Assembly (NCBI GenBank): GCA_028561875.1
Contig: JAQQTI010000002.1
Location: 238,105-302,104, forward strand
DNA length: 64,000 nt
Direction of reading: 5' to 3'
From: Methanomassiliicoccaceae archaeon COG_1
Lineage (GTDB): Archaea; Thermoplasmatota; Thermoplasmata; Methanomassiliicoccales; Methanomethylophilaceae
This document shows positions 39,515 to 48,366 of the stretch, piece by piece (the first letter of the stretch is position 1; each line of letters starts with the position of its first letter). A program made the translations under genes and the position numbers. The notes under the pieces were generated by a model, which saw only the letters and a list, made by a program, of their open reading frames with translations, searched no databases and was not told the origin of the DNA.

Positions 39515-40858
39515 TTATAAAAGGTGCGGTCGGAGACGGTCCAGCAGGGCCTCTGCCCCGGAGTCGCCCTGATCGGCGGCCATGCGCAAATACCTCTCTG
39601 CCTCGTCCCGGGAGACGCGTTTCGAGCCGGTGGTGAACATCTCGCCTATCGCGCGCTGCGCCCCGGCATGGCCGAGATCGGCGGCCAGGCGGTAGAACGA
39701 AAGGGCTCTCCCCTCCGACTTCTCCGCCCCGTTCCCCCCGCGGTGCAGCTCGGCGAGGGCGAAGTCCGCGTCAGCGACGGTGTCCCGGTCGGACGCCCTC
39801 CCGGCGGCGGTGGAGTAGTAACTGTACGCCTTGCGGTGCGACTGGTCGGTGCCGCTGCCATACTCGCTAAGGTATCCCAGGCAGTAGGCGCATGGACCGC
39901 TGCCGAGCTCCATTCCCTTCCTGTACCAGCCGGCGGCCGTACGCTTGGAGGTCTCCACCCCATACCCGTTCTCGTACATCTGCCCGAGGACGTAAGCGGC
40001 CTTGTGGCGACCGCTGCCGCAGGCATCCTCCAGCCAGAGCATGGCGGTGGCCGGGGAGTAACCGGTGCAGACGCCGTCGAGATGCTCCAGTCCCACGGCC
40101 AGGCGCTCCTCGGGGGAGGAGGGGCGCGGTAGGGCGGCGGAATAGTCCGGAATGGCCGCCCATTCGGCATCGGCGCATGGACCGCCCCACCTCTCCACCT
40201 CGAGGCAGAGGTGCTCGGAGATCGGGACGGAGCGCTCGAGACCCAGGCCGTCATGGTAGAGCTCGGCGAGGAGCCTCTTGGCGGACACGTTCCCCTGCCT
40301 CGCGGCGCGTTTGAAGAGGACGGCGGCGGTGCCGCACGAGCGCTCGAGACCCAGCCCACGCATGTACATCCGGCCGAGGTTGCACTGCGCCGGGGCGAAC
40401 CCGGCGAGGTTCCCCCTCTGGAACCACGTCACGGCGGCGTGGTCGTTGTGCTCCGGGGAGTGCCTGTCCATATATATCAGGCCCAGGTTCCCGAAGGCCC
40501 TGGCACACCCTGCGTCGGCGGCCCTCTCGTAATACTCCACGGCGAGCGGGCGGGACCTCTTAACGCCCAGCCCTGACTCGAGGAGGAAGGCCACGGCGGC
40601 CATGGCGTCGGCGTCCCCCTCGCCAGCGGCGCGGGAGTACCACTTGTACGCGTTCCTGTAGGACTGGCTTATGCCGTGCCCGCTCTCGTACATCGTACCG
40701 AGGAGGTACTGCGCCCGGGGGAGGCCCCTCTCCGCCGCCTTCCGGTACAGCGAGAATGCCTGCTTGAAATCCTGGGGGACGGCGCTTCCGATGCGTAACT
40801 TGTCGCCGTAGCGGACCTGCTCCTCCGGGCGCTTGGGCTGCCTCTCGCGCTTGAGCAT
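39515..40858 (-). CDS. Sel1-like repeat protein
   Basis: A 447-residue soluble helical-repeat protein with about ten Sel1 repeats (pattern A..LG.MY..G.G...S...A..WY..AA..G), for example AQYLLGTMYESGHGISQSYR. Repeat proteins of this kind act as protein-interaction scaffolds; the partner is unknown. No signal peptide, so probably cytoplasmic. Ends at TAA. Confidence 0.85.
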   Translation of the reverse strand: MLKRERQPKRPEEQVRYGDKLRIGSAVPQDFKQAFSLYRKAAERGLPRAQYLLGTMYESGHGISQSYRNAYKWYSRAAGEGDADAMAAVAFLLESGLGVKRSRPLAVEYYERAADAGCARAFGNLGLIYMDRHSPEHNDHAAVTWFQRGNLAGFAPAQCNLGRMYMRGLGLERSCGTAAVLFKRAARQGNVSAKRLLAELYHDGLGLERSVPISEHLCLEVERWGGPCADAEWAAIPDYSAALPRPSSPEERLAVGLEHLDGVCTGYSPATAMLWLEDACGSGRHKAAYVLGQMYENGYGVETSKRTAAGWYRKGMELGSGPCAYCLGYLSEYGSGTDQSHRKAYSYYSTAAGRASDRDTVADADFALAELHRGGNGAEKSEGRALSFYRLAADLGHAGAQRAIGEMFTTGSKRVSRDEAERYLRMAADQGDSGAEALLDRLRPHLL

Positions 40859-40940
40859 AGGGGGAGCAGGCCGACGCCCGTAATAAAGGATGGGTCACAG
40901 GCGCGCGAGGTATTTTAACGGGCACCCGGATGGCCCGCGC

Positions 40941-41312
40941 ATGTTCGGATTCGGCCGTGACGACGAGTACAAGGTCGTCGTCCTCGTCAGGCAGGACCTC
41001 AAGATGTCGAAGGGCAAGACCGCCGCGCAGGTATCCCATGCCGCCGTATCGTGCGCCCTCCTCGCCGAGAAGAGGTTCCCGGACGAGTTCAGAAGCTGGT
41101 GGCCGGGGCAGAAGGTGGTCGCCCTCAAGGTGGCCGACGAGCGCGAGCTTTTCGAGCTAAAGGCGATCGCCGACCGGCAGGGTCTCCCCAACTGCGTCGT
41201 CACCGACGCGGGCAGGACCGAGGTCGAGCCGGGGTCGGTTACGTGCTTGGGCATCGGGCCGGGGAAGCAGTCCGTCCTCGACAGGGTCACCGGGGACCTG
41301 CGCATGCTCCGA
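40941..41312 (+). CDS. pth2: Peptidyl-tRNA hydrolase, Pth2 family
   Basis: A 123-residue enzyme that frees tRNA from dropped peptidyl-tRNA. KVVVLVRQDLKMSKGKTAAQVSHAAV and VTDAGRTEVEPGSVTCLGIGP contain the family's catalytic Lys, Gln, Asp and Thr positions. Pth2 proteins end just after VTGDLRML; here the next codon is CGA (41310-41312). The next canonical stop is about 200 codons on, through antisense of the convergent gene. TATA-like TATTTTAA at 40910-40917. Confidence 0.95.
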
Positions 41313-41900
41313 TCGCTCGAGGAGCGAACGGGCTCTGCCGGTGACCGCGGAGGGGTCCTCGGCGAGCATATAGGCGGACATCATGCATATGCCGTCCACC
41401 CCGCAGTCGTGGACGGCCTGCATGTTGGCCGGGGATATGCCGCCTATGGCGTAGACGGGTATGTCGGATTCGATGCAGATCATGCGGAGTTCGCCGAAGC
41501 CCCTCGCCGGGGCACCAGGCTTGCAGGCCGTCTCGAACACGTTGCCGTAGACCACGAAATCCGCGCCGAGCTCGTCCGCCCTCCGCGCCTCGGCGCGCGA
41601 GTGGACGGAGACCCCCAGCCTGCCCACGCCGGGGCGGCCCCTTTCGATGGCGTCGAAGGGGACCCATGCGGTACCGACGCCGAGGTCCGAGGCCACATCG
41701 GCGAAGGTGTTGACGCACAGCTCCACACCGTGCTTCCCGCATATCCCCTTCGCCTCCGATGCCAGGCGGGAGTACTCCTCGGTCGCGAGGTCCTTCTCGC
41801 GGAGCACGAGCATGTCGACCCCCGAGGCGCAGACCCTGTCGATCTGTTCCATGAGCGGGCGGGCACAGTTTCTCCGGTCTGTGACGGCTATGACCTTCAT
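41313..41900 (-). CDS. ThiE/TenI-like protein (last gene of thiamin cluster)
   Basis: A 195-residue TIM-barrel paralogue of thiamin phosphate synthase. [32 protein letters not shown] and YAIGGISPANM follow the ThiE/TenI pattern, but it sits after thiH and beside a second, more canonical ThiE, so a thiazole tautomerase (TenI) role is likely. It starts inside the thiH terminal CGA (CGATG) and ends at CGA 41313-41315, exactly abutting the Pth2 CGA. Confidence 0.8.
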
Positions 41901-43072
41901 CGATCGCTCCTGACGTAGTCGTTGAACACGGGCTGCAGCCCCATCGCCTCGAGGGCGGACCTGACCTCCTCGACCCCCCTCGTATCGGAGAGCTCGAACT
42001 GCCCGTCCCCCTGGTCCTCGACGTCGCTGTGCCCGCCGATTCTCACCGACGAGCCGGCGGAGACCTTCGTGGCGCAGATGTTGACAATGCCGTCCCTGAA
42101 CCGCGGGAGCTCGCGGGTGGAAACCGTCTCCCCCGCAAAGGGCATGAACAGGCGGTAGGCCGTCGCCACCTGCAGCAGGTCGCGCTCGGTGACGGCGGTA
42201 TCGTCCTCCCCGTGGCCGTTGCACGGCCTCAGCCTCGGCAGGGAGTATGAGATCTCCGCCCAAGGATACCTCCTCTGCAGGAGGTACCCGTGCATCCCGC
42301 AGGAGAAGGCGTCCTTCCTCCAGTCCTCGCGTATCCCCAGCAGCGCGCCGAACCCGACGCCCCTCATCCCGCCCATCAGAGCGCGCTCCTGCGCGTTGAA
42401 GCGGTAGGAGAATACCCTCTTCCTGCCGCCGAGGTGTACCCTACCGTACGTGACGGGGTCGTACGTCTCCTGGAAGATGGTGACGTAGTCCGCCCCGCGC
42501 TCGTGCATCATGCGATAATCGTCGGAGTTCATCGGGTAGACCTCGAGACCGATCGACGCGAAGTGCTCCGCCGCCTTGTCGACGAGCATGCCGATGTACT
42601 CGAGGTCGGAATGCCTATCCGATTCGCCGGTGAGGAGGAGGATCTCGGTGAGCCCCGACCCCGCGATGCTCTCCATCTCCACATCCACCTCCTCCGGCGT
42701 GAGCCTCGCGCGGACGATGTCGTTATCGCGGTTGAATCCGCAGTACCGGCAGCGTGACTCGCAGAAGTTGGAGGCGTAAAGCGGGGTGAACATGCACACG
42801 GCATTGCCGAAGTGATCGCGGGTGATGGCCCTGGCTCTCTGGGCGATCTCCTCTGTGAGGCCCTCCGCGGCCGGGGACAGCAGCGCCCCGAAGTCGTACG
42901 GCTCGAGGCGCTCCTTCGAGATCGCCTCGCGCACGTCGCAGGCGGAGTAGGAATCCGGATCGAACGCCGCCTCGGCGGAGAGCACCCCGTCCATGACGGA
43001 CGAGTCTATGCGTTCCATCCGAGGCGCGTAGAATGCCGCGTCGGTGCGTTCCCTGAACCTCGCCTCGGGCAT
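41900..43072 (-). CDS. thiH: Tyrosine lyase, radical SAM (dehydroglycine synthase)
   Basis: A 390-residue radical-SAM enzyme cutting tyrosine to dehydroglycine for the thiazole ring. The cluster motif CESRCRYC binds 4Fe-4[15 protein letters not shown] and [18 protein letters not shown] are family blocks. ATG 43072 overlaps the end of thiG by eight bases; GTG 43081 is an alternative. It ends with CGA (41900-41902) followed by TGA, with ATG of the next gene inside (CGATG). Confidence 0.92.
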
Positions 43073-43841
43073 CCCGCTCACCGAGGAACCCGGTCAGTGG
43101 GGAGGAGGCTTCGCCCCTGCCCTCTAGGACCCTTCCGGGACCGGCGAGGTACGCCGCCCTCCCGGCTTCGATTGCCATCCTGAAGGCGCGCGCCATAGCG
43201 GGGGCGTCCTTCGCCGTCGCGACAGCGGTGTTCGCCATCACCGCGGCGCACCCCATCTCCATGGCCTCGCAGGCATGCGACGGCCTGCCGATGCCCGCGT
43301 CGACGATGACGGGGACGTCCAGCTCCTCCACCATCATCCTGATGAAGTCCCTCGTCAGCAGGCCGCGGTTGCTCCCGATCGGAGAGCCGAGCGGCATGAC
43401 CGCCGCGGCGCCCGCGTCCGCCATCGCCCGCGCGGCGGTGAGGTCGGGCATCATGTAAGGCATCGGTGTGAAGCCGTCGTCTGCCAACATCTCCACCGCC
43501 TTTATCGTACTGGCGTTGTCCGGCAGGAGGTACCGCGTATCGCGGACGATCTCGATTTTGATCATGTCCCCGCATCCTAGCTCCCTTGCGAGCCTTGCTA
43601 TGGTGAGCGCCTCCTCCGCGTTCCTCGCACCGGAGGTGTTGGGCAGAAGCGTGACGCCCTCGGGCATGTAATCGAGGACGTTCTCGTTCCCGTCCTTGTT
43701 CACCCTGCGCACGGCGAGCGTGGCGATCTCCACGCCGCCGTTCTCGATGACCTGCTCGGTCATCTTCAGCGAGAACTTCCCGGAGCCCAGGATGAATCTG
43801 GAACGGAACGCCCTATCGCCGATTTTCAGAAGGTCTTCCAT
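43065..43841 (-). CDS. thiG: Thiazole synthase
   Basis: A 258-residue TIM-barrel enzyme that joins deoxyxylulose phosphate, dehydroglycine and ThiS-carried sulfur. [19 protein letters not shown] (imine Lys region), [13 protein letters not shown] and [13 protein letters not shown] are diagnostic. It ends at [10 protein letters not shown] then CGA (43065-43067); otherwise the frame runs 113 codons into thiH. ATG 43841 overlaps the thiF end. Confidence 0.93.
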
Positions 43842-44455
43842 TCTCCTCTCTCCTTGGACAGCATCTCGGCGATCGCGTCGGCCATGTGGCCGGCGCACAC
43901 CATTACACGAGGGGCGGCTATACCAGACTCGCCCGCGTCGCTGACCCCGTCGCCGCACATGACGACCGCGCCGAAGGGGTTGGCCGTGCGTATCGCGTTC
44001 GCGTCCCCGCACCCGGCCATGCCGTTGCCGCAGACCAGGATGGCCCCGGGGAGGCCCGCGCATACGGCCTCAATGAGCATCCTCTTCTCGGAGGCCGCGT
44101 CTAGTGCCTCAACGACCGCCTCACATCCCGCGAAAACGCCCCTGATGTTCGACGCATCCAGTTTGGCGAAATGCTTCTCGACCCTGACATCAGGATTGAT
44201 GCCATGCAGCATCGCTTCGCAGGCGTCGACCTTCCTCATACCGACGTGTTCCGCGAAGTAGCACTGCCTGTTGAGGTTGCTCATCTCCACGATATCGTGA
44301 TCGACGACCACCAGGTCTTCGGCCCCGGCGCGGACCAGCATCATGGCGACGTTCGAGCCGAGCCCGCCGAGCCCGGCTATGCCTATCCTCGCGCGCCTCA
44401 GCGCCTCCGCCATGCCGGGCGGGTCGCGGGATGTGAGCTCCTCATAACGAGTCAT
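43826..44455 (-). CDS. thiF: ThiS adenylyltransferase
   Basis: A 209-residue E1-like enzyme that adenylates the ThiS C terminus. [20 protein letters not shown] is the ATP site and [19 protein letters not shown] the acceptor loop. It lacks the Zn CxxC pairs of longer ThiF/MoeB, a known short form. Start ATG 44455 overlaps the thiS stop; its TGA overlaps the thiG start. Confidence 0.9.
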   Translation of the reverse strand: MTRYEELTSRDPPGMAEALRRARIGIAGLGGLGSNVAMMLVRAGAEDLVVVDHDIVEMSNLNRQCYFAEHVGMRKVDACEAMLHGINPDVRVEKHFAKLDASNIRGVFAGCEAVVEALDAASEKRMLIEAVCAGLPGAILVCGNGMAGCGDANAIRTANPFGAVVMCGDGVSDAGESGIAAPRVMVCAGHMADAIAEMLSKERGEWKTF

Positions 44456-44646
44456 CCGCCACCTACGAAGCTCACGATCTCCATCCTGTCCCCCTCCCTG
44501 AGGACCACCGTACCGGAATCCCTGCGGGACACGACGCCCCCGTTGAGGGCGACCGCCGTCCGGCCAGGGTCGTATCCGTTGGCCTCGAGCCACTCCCTGA
44601 CGCTCATGCCGCGGGGGTCTCCCACCTCCTCGCCGTTGACGATCAG
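44452..44646 (-). CDS. thiS: Sulfur carrier protein ThiS (CTG start)
   Basis: A 64-residue ubiquitin-like sulfur carrier ending in the required GG (EIVSFVGGG). The frame has no ATG/GTG near the expected N terminus; CTG at 44646 gives L/M-IVNGEEV, the normal start, and follows GGAGGGGGGCGGT. The CTG overlaps the thiE stop as CTGA, matching the coupled overlaps elsewhere in the operon. The next internal ATG would cut off the first strand. Confidence 0.85.
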   Translation of the reverse strand: MIVNGEEVGDPRGMSVREWLEANGYDPGRTAVALNGGVVSRRDSGTVVLREGDRMEIVSFVGGG

Positions 44647-45278
44647 ACCGCCCCCCTCCTGTCATTGAGTATCAGCGTCTTCAGCTCGTGAGCGGCCCCC
44701 CTTATGTCATCTGCGCCCATGATGGCGGACGCGACCGCCGCGGAATCGGCTCCCGCGTGCATGACGTCGAGGATGTTCCCGCGGTTGATGCCGCCGATGG
44801 CCACCACCGGGACGTCCACCGCCTGCTTCACGTCGAAGACGGCGTCGAGCCCGACGCCCTGCTTGGCGTCCGGCTTGGTGGAGGTCCCGAACACCGCTCC
44901 GACGGCGACGTAGTCGGCGCCATCCTGCACGGCCCTGACCGCCTCGTCGGTACTGCCGACGCTGACGCCGATGACCATGTCGCCGCATAATCTCCTCGCC
45001 TCACGAACGGGTATGTCGGCCTGACCCAGGTGCACCCCGTCCGCCCCGGCTAGCACGGCGACGTCGACCCTGTCGTTCACGAAGAAGAACTTGCCGTGCT
45101 CGTCGGCGACACCCTCGATCCGTTTCGCAAGAGCCAGCATCTCCGCGCCGTCGGCGTCCTTCAGCCTGAGCTGCACCGCGTCGGCGCCCCCTTCGTAGCA
45201 GAGGCGCGCGGCTTCGACCTCGGACACCCCTCCGAGGAGCTTCCTGTCGGTGACGGCGTACAGCTCGAACACGCCCAC
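44643..45278 (-). CDS. thiE: Thiamin phosphate synthase
   Basis: About 211 residues, coupling the pyrimidine and thiazole halves. FELYAVTDRKLL, ADAVQLRLKDADGAEM, VHLGQADIPVREAR and VVAIGGINRGN are classic ThiE motifs. First gene of the cluster; GTG 45278 (or 45272) is chosen because TTATTTGTA at 45301-45309 would start transcription there. A 45299 TTG start seems unlikely. Confidence 0.92.
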   Translation of the reverse strand: MGVFELYAVTDRKLLGGVSEVEAARLCYEGGADAVQLRLKDADGAEMLALAKRIEGVADEHGKFFFVNDRVDVAVLAGADGVHLGQADIPVREARRLCGDMVIGVSVGSTDEAVRAVQDGADYVAVGAVFGTSTKPDAKQGVGLDAVFDVKQAVDVPVVAIGGINRGNILDVMHAGADSAAVASAIMGADDIRGAAHELKTLILNDRRGAV

Positions 45279-45333
45279 CTTACCACTGTCCCAATACAAA
45301 TAACTGATTTGAGGACGGAATCACGTGGAGAAC

Positions 45334-45365
45334 GGCCCGCGGACGGCAGAAGGGGTCCGCGGGCC
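45334..45365. terminator. Strong hairpin between flavodoxin and thi operon
   Basis: GGCCCGCGGAC (45334-45344) and GTCCGCGGGCC (45355-45365) form a perfect 11-bp stem with a ten-base loop, nine bases after the flavodoxin stop on the minus strand. It should separate flavodoxin transcription from thiE. Confidence 0.7.
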
Positions 45366-45373
45366 GAGAGCGT

Positions 45374-45787
45374 TTACTGCGCGCCGAGGGCTTTGCACTC
45401 GGCCACGCCGGCGTCGTCCGGGGCGAGGTTGCACATGGTCCCCTCGCCGTTCACGACGGTCCCGCCGGCGGACCTGATCCTGTCGGCCCAATCGCGGAGC
45501 CACTGCCCGTCCCCCCAGTCGTAGGACCCGAATATGGCGACCTTCTTGCCGGAGAGCCTGCCCTCGATGCCGACGTAGAAATCCTCCATCGGGTCGTCGA
45601 GGACCTCGTCGCCCATGGCCGGGCTGCCGAGATAGAGGATGTCCGCCGAATCGACCAGTGAAGGGTCGACGCTGTCCGCGCTGGAACATACCACCTCGGC
45701 GCCCGATTCCCTCGCCCCGTCGGCGATGGCCTTGGCCATGATCTCGGTGTTCCCTGTCGTTGTGGTGTAGATGATTACCTTTTTCAC
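45374..45787 (-). CDS. Flavodoxin
   Basis: A 137-residue short-chain flavodoxin. VIIYTTTTGNTEIMA binds the FMN phosphate; YLGSPAMGDEVL and IFGSYDWGDGQWLRDW supply the isoalloxazine loops. An electron carrier replacing ferredoxin, probably when iron is short. AT-rich palindromes lie upstream. Ends at TAA. Confidence 0.93.
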   Translation of the reverse strand: MKKVIIYTTTTGNTEIMAKAIADGARESGAEVVCSSADSVDPSLVDSADILYLGSPAMGDEVLDDPMEDFYVGIEGRLSGKKVAIFGSYDWGDGQWLRDWADRIRSAGGTVVNGEGTMCNLAPDDAGVAECKALGAQ

Positions 45788-45822
45788 TCTGGTTCTCTCC
45801 CGGTCTGCTCTGCGCAGGCCCT

Positions 45823-45876
45823 AATTTAGTGTATTCTAAATTTCGTTATTAAATTTTCTATTCGCCTAATATTAGG
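45823..45876. promoter_or_regulatory. AT-rich operator and promoter of the flavodoxin gene
   Basis: AATTTAG-TGTATT-CTAAATT (45823-45842) is a perfect 7-bp inverted repeat and CCTAATATTAGG (45865-45876) a 12-base palindrome, both sharing CTAA/TTAG half sites. They lie 36-90 bases before the flavodoxin ATG on either side of an AT-rich box. The half sites recall DtxR-family metal regulator sites; iron control of flavodoxin is inference. Confidence 0.5.
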
Positions 45877-45938
45877 GGGCCCGGCACCGGAGGAGGGGAC
45901 GCTGCCGCCCGACCGTTCGGGCGCCCGCCCCTATACCG

Positions 45939-45946
45939 TTAAATAG
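45939..45946 (+). promoter_or_regulatory. TATA box of the FKBP gene
   Basis: TTAAATAG lies about 30 bases before ATG 45974. Confidence 0.5.
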
Positions 45947-45973
45947 GATTTTAGGAATTGCCGACCTGATATA

Positions 45974-46885
45974 ATGGCCTCGGGCGAAGAGGAAGCAGTA
46001 ACCAGGAAGAAGGGGAGGGAGCCGATCTTGACGATCTGTTTTATAGCCCTCGCCATCGCCAGCATCGTCGTGATTGCCGCCTACGTCGATGACCACTACC
46101 TACGGGACAACAGGGTGAGCGCGGAGACGGGAGATACCCTCATGGTGGACTACACCGGCTCGTTCTACAACTACTACGACGAGGGCGGGGTCATCTTCCA
46201 GACCACCGTCAAGAGCATCGACGGCAACAGCGACTACCTGAAATCCTCCGGCTACAGCTTCAACAACTCCAAGCTCTCCGTAACCCTCGGCAAGGGCAGC
46301 ATGCTCGCCGGGTTCGAGAACGCTCTCAAGGGCGCTAAGGAGGGGGAGACCATACGCGTCGAGATCCCCGCCGGGGAGGGTTACACCGCTGCTGGCGGCG
46401 TGACGAAGGTCAGCGGAGTCCAGACCTCCCCGCTGTCCTACACCATGACGGTGGACGAGTTCAAGGCGATCTACGGCTTCCCGCTCTCCAACAGCGCAGC
46501 TATCGCGAAAGATGCCACCTTCGGTTGGCCGGCCATCGCCACCCTCGACAACGCCACCGCGATGGTGACCGTCACCTGCACCGCTAAAGCCGGCGGGTCC
46601 TACTCCGCCGAGACCAGCTACGGAACCATCAAGACCTCCGTGACCGCCGTCTCCGGGAGCGACGTCTCCTACACCATTTCCCTCTCCGGGTACAAGACGA
46701 CCGGCGAGAAGACCGCGAGCGGACTCGACGAGATCCAGATGATCAAGGCGTTCATCGGCGGACGGACCGTGTACATCACCGGCGTCGGCGAGGGCGGCTC
46801 CGTGTTCGAGTACAAAACCTGCAACGAGAACGCGAACGAGAAGCTATTCTTCGTCATACGTGTCGATTCCATCAAGTCCGCCTGA
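45974..46885 (+). CDS. Membrane-anchored FKBP-type peptidyl-prolyl isomerase
   Basis: A 303-residue protein: basic cytoplasmic start, one membrane helix (ILTICFIALAIASIVVIAAYV), then an extracytoplasmic FKBP-like domain (GDTLMVDYTGSFYNYYDEGGVIF, SMLAGFENALKGAKEGETIRVEIP) with a long insert, followed by a beta-rich region. Several aromatic residues of the isomerase pocket are kept, so a surface foldase is likely. Ends at TGA. Confidence 0.8.
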   Translation: MASGEEEAVTRKKGREPILTICFIALAIASIVVIAAYVDDHYLRDNRVSAETGDTLMVDYTGSFYNYYDEGGVIFQTTVKSIDGNSDYLKSSGYSFNNSKLSVTLGKGSMLAGFENALKGAKEGETIRVEIPAGEGYTAAGGVTKVSGVQTSPLSYTMTVDEFKAIYGFPLSNSAAIAKDATFGWPAIATLDNATAMVTVTCTAKAGGSYSAETSYGTIKTSVTAVSGSDVSYTISLSGYKTTGEKTASGLDEIQMIKAFIGGRTVYITGVGEGGSVFEYKTCNENANEKLFFVIRVDSIKSA

Positions 46886-46912
46886 CCCCCCGGGCTTAAC
46901 GATCCCGGGGGC
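46886..46912 (+). terminator. Hairpin after the FKBP gene
   Basis: CCCCCGGG and CCCGGGGG enclose a nine-base loop (about 46887-46911), beginning right after the TGA. A good intrinsic stem but without a T-run. It also ends 70 bases before the convergent thiD end. Confidence 0.5.
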
Positions 46913-46984
46913 GGTGGTTCTCTCGGAATCCCCTGCGCCTGCATCGGCGGGTCGCATCCGGGGCCGGCTGGCGGAGACGGGACG

Positions 46985-48274
46985 TCAGAGGATTCTCTTC
47001 AGCCTGCGTATGACGTCGTCCGGGCTCTTCCCGAGGACGTTCAGCACGCGGGACTCCCCGTCCGCGTCGGCGATTATGTCAGGGAACTTCTTCGCGCTGT
47101 CTATGGCCACCCTGGTGGACTCAGCGATGCTCGCGCCGCCGTTCCAATCAGCGTAGACGATCCTCATGCCCTCGTCGGAGGCGGCGTCGAGCGTCTGCTT
47201 CGTCAGAGCGATGTCCATCATGCAGCGCATGCTGGGGTTGACCCTCATGACCTCGCCGAGGATGAATGACATGTGCTCGGCGGCGCCGAACCTCGCGTTC
47301 CCGTTCTTCCTGAGCACCCCGCCCTCCAGAGTCATCCTGCCGTCGACGGCGGCGATGTCTCCGGGGCCCTTCGCATCCTTCGTCGCGTAAGCGATGTTCA
47401 TGCCCTGTGGAGGAACGAGGTCGGCGGGCATGATCCTGACGATCTTCGCGACGGCCTCGTCGAGTTCGCGAATGACAGAGACCTTCTCGTCATCGGCGTT
47501 GGAGAGCTTGCCCTGGGTGTTGACCACCGGCACCCCCCCGCCGACGGCGTACTGCCTGGCTATGGAGCGCTGGATCATCTTCCTGGACCCTAGCACGGCG
47601 GTGGTGAGGTCCAGTCCGTTCGCCAGGTTGGCGGTGATGAAAGACGACAGAGCGCAGCCGGAGCCGTGTCCGGCCTCCGCCAGGCGGGGGTTCCTTATCC
47701 TGACCACCTCGGCCGAGAGGTAGAGGTAGTCGACAACGTTCTTCGAATCGATGTGCCCGCCCTTGAGGAGCACGCTCGACCCCTGCTTCCCGATGATCTC
47801 GCAGGCGTAGACGGCGTCGTTCTCGCTCCTGATCTCGATGCCGGCGAGGGCTTCCGCCTCGGCGCGGTTCGGGGTGACGAGCTCGCAGATGGGCAGGATC
47901 TTCTCCTTGAGCGCCCTGACGAAATCCCCTTTGCACAGGCTCCCGCCCACGGTGGCGCCCATGACCGGGTCGACTACGAGTGGGGCCTCGCGGTCCTGGA
48001 GGGCGTCGGCGACCACGCCGACGATCTCCCGGCTGTACAGCATCCCGGTCTTGGCTGCCTTGATGTCGCAGTCTCCGAGCACGGCATCCAGCTGCGCCTG
48101 TACCATATCGGGCGGCACGGGGAAGATCTCCGAGACCCTCCTGGTGTTCTGCGCGGTTACGGCGGTTACGACCGTGGCGGCGTGAACCCCCAGAGAAGAC
48201 ATGGCCTTGACGTCGGCCTGCAACCCCGCCCCTCCGGCTGAATCCGAGCCCGCCACGGTTAAGGCGGTCCTCAT
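46985..48274 (-). CDS. thiDN: Bifunctional HMP(-phosphate) kinase / thiamin phosphate synthase (ThiDN)
   Basis: A 429-residue fusion. Residues 1-255 are a ribokinase-fold ThiD (LTVAGSDSAGGAGLQADVKA, LLKGGH, GTGHG-like EAGHGSGCALSSF). Residues from about 265 are the archaeal ThiN domain (MNIAYATKDAKGPGDIAAVDG, NPSMRCMMDIAL), an alternative thiamin phosphate synthase. The window thus encodes ThiN as well as ThiE. Start ATG 48274 is 25 bases from a TTAATATA box; ATG 48286 is an alternative. Confidence 0.92.
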   Translation of the reverse strand: MRTALTVAGSDSAGGAGLQADVKAMSSLGVHAATVVTAVTAQNTRRVSEIFPVPPDMVQAQLDAVLGDCDIKAAKTGMLYSREIVGVVADALQDREAPLVVDPVMGATVGGSLCKGDFVRALKEKILPICELVTPNRAEAEALAGIEIRSENDAVYACEIIGKQGSSVLLKGGHIDSKNVVDYLYLSAEVVRIRNPRLAEAGHGSGCALSSFITANLANGLDLTTAVLGSRKMIQRSIARQYAVGGGVPVVNTQGKLSNADDEKVSVIRELDEAVAKIVRIMPADLVPPQGMNIAYATKDAKGPGDIAAVDGRMTLEGGVLRKNGNARFGAAEHMSFILGEVMRVNPSMRCMMDIALTKQTLDAASDEGMRIVYADWNGGASIAESTRVAIDSAKKFPDIIADADGESRVLNVLGKSPDDVIRRLKRIL

Positions 48275-48292
48275 GATGCCACCCATTTTGTC

Positions 48293-48304
48293 TATGTATA
48301 TTAA
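48293..48304 (-). promoter_or_regulatory. TATA box of thiDN
   Basis: Minus-strand CTTAATATACAT lies about 25 bases from ATG 48274, suggesting a leaderless message. Confidence 0.5.
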
Positions 48305-48366
48305 GCATGCCGGGCGCGTCCGCGCCCGGCTTCATCCATTAAATACCACCACGGGATTGACATCCG

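Noticed and set aside
24433..45524. Long antisense frames over purC, thrC, thi and argG genes
   Set aside because: They mirror the strong GC third-position bias of the true genes and match no families.
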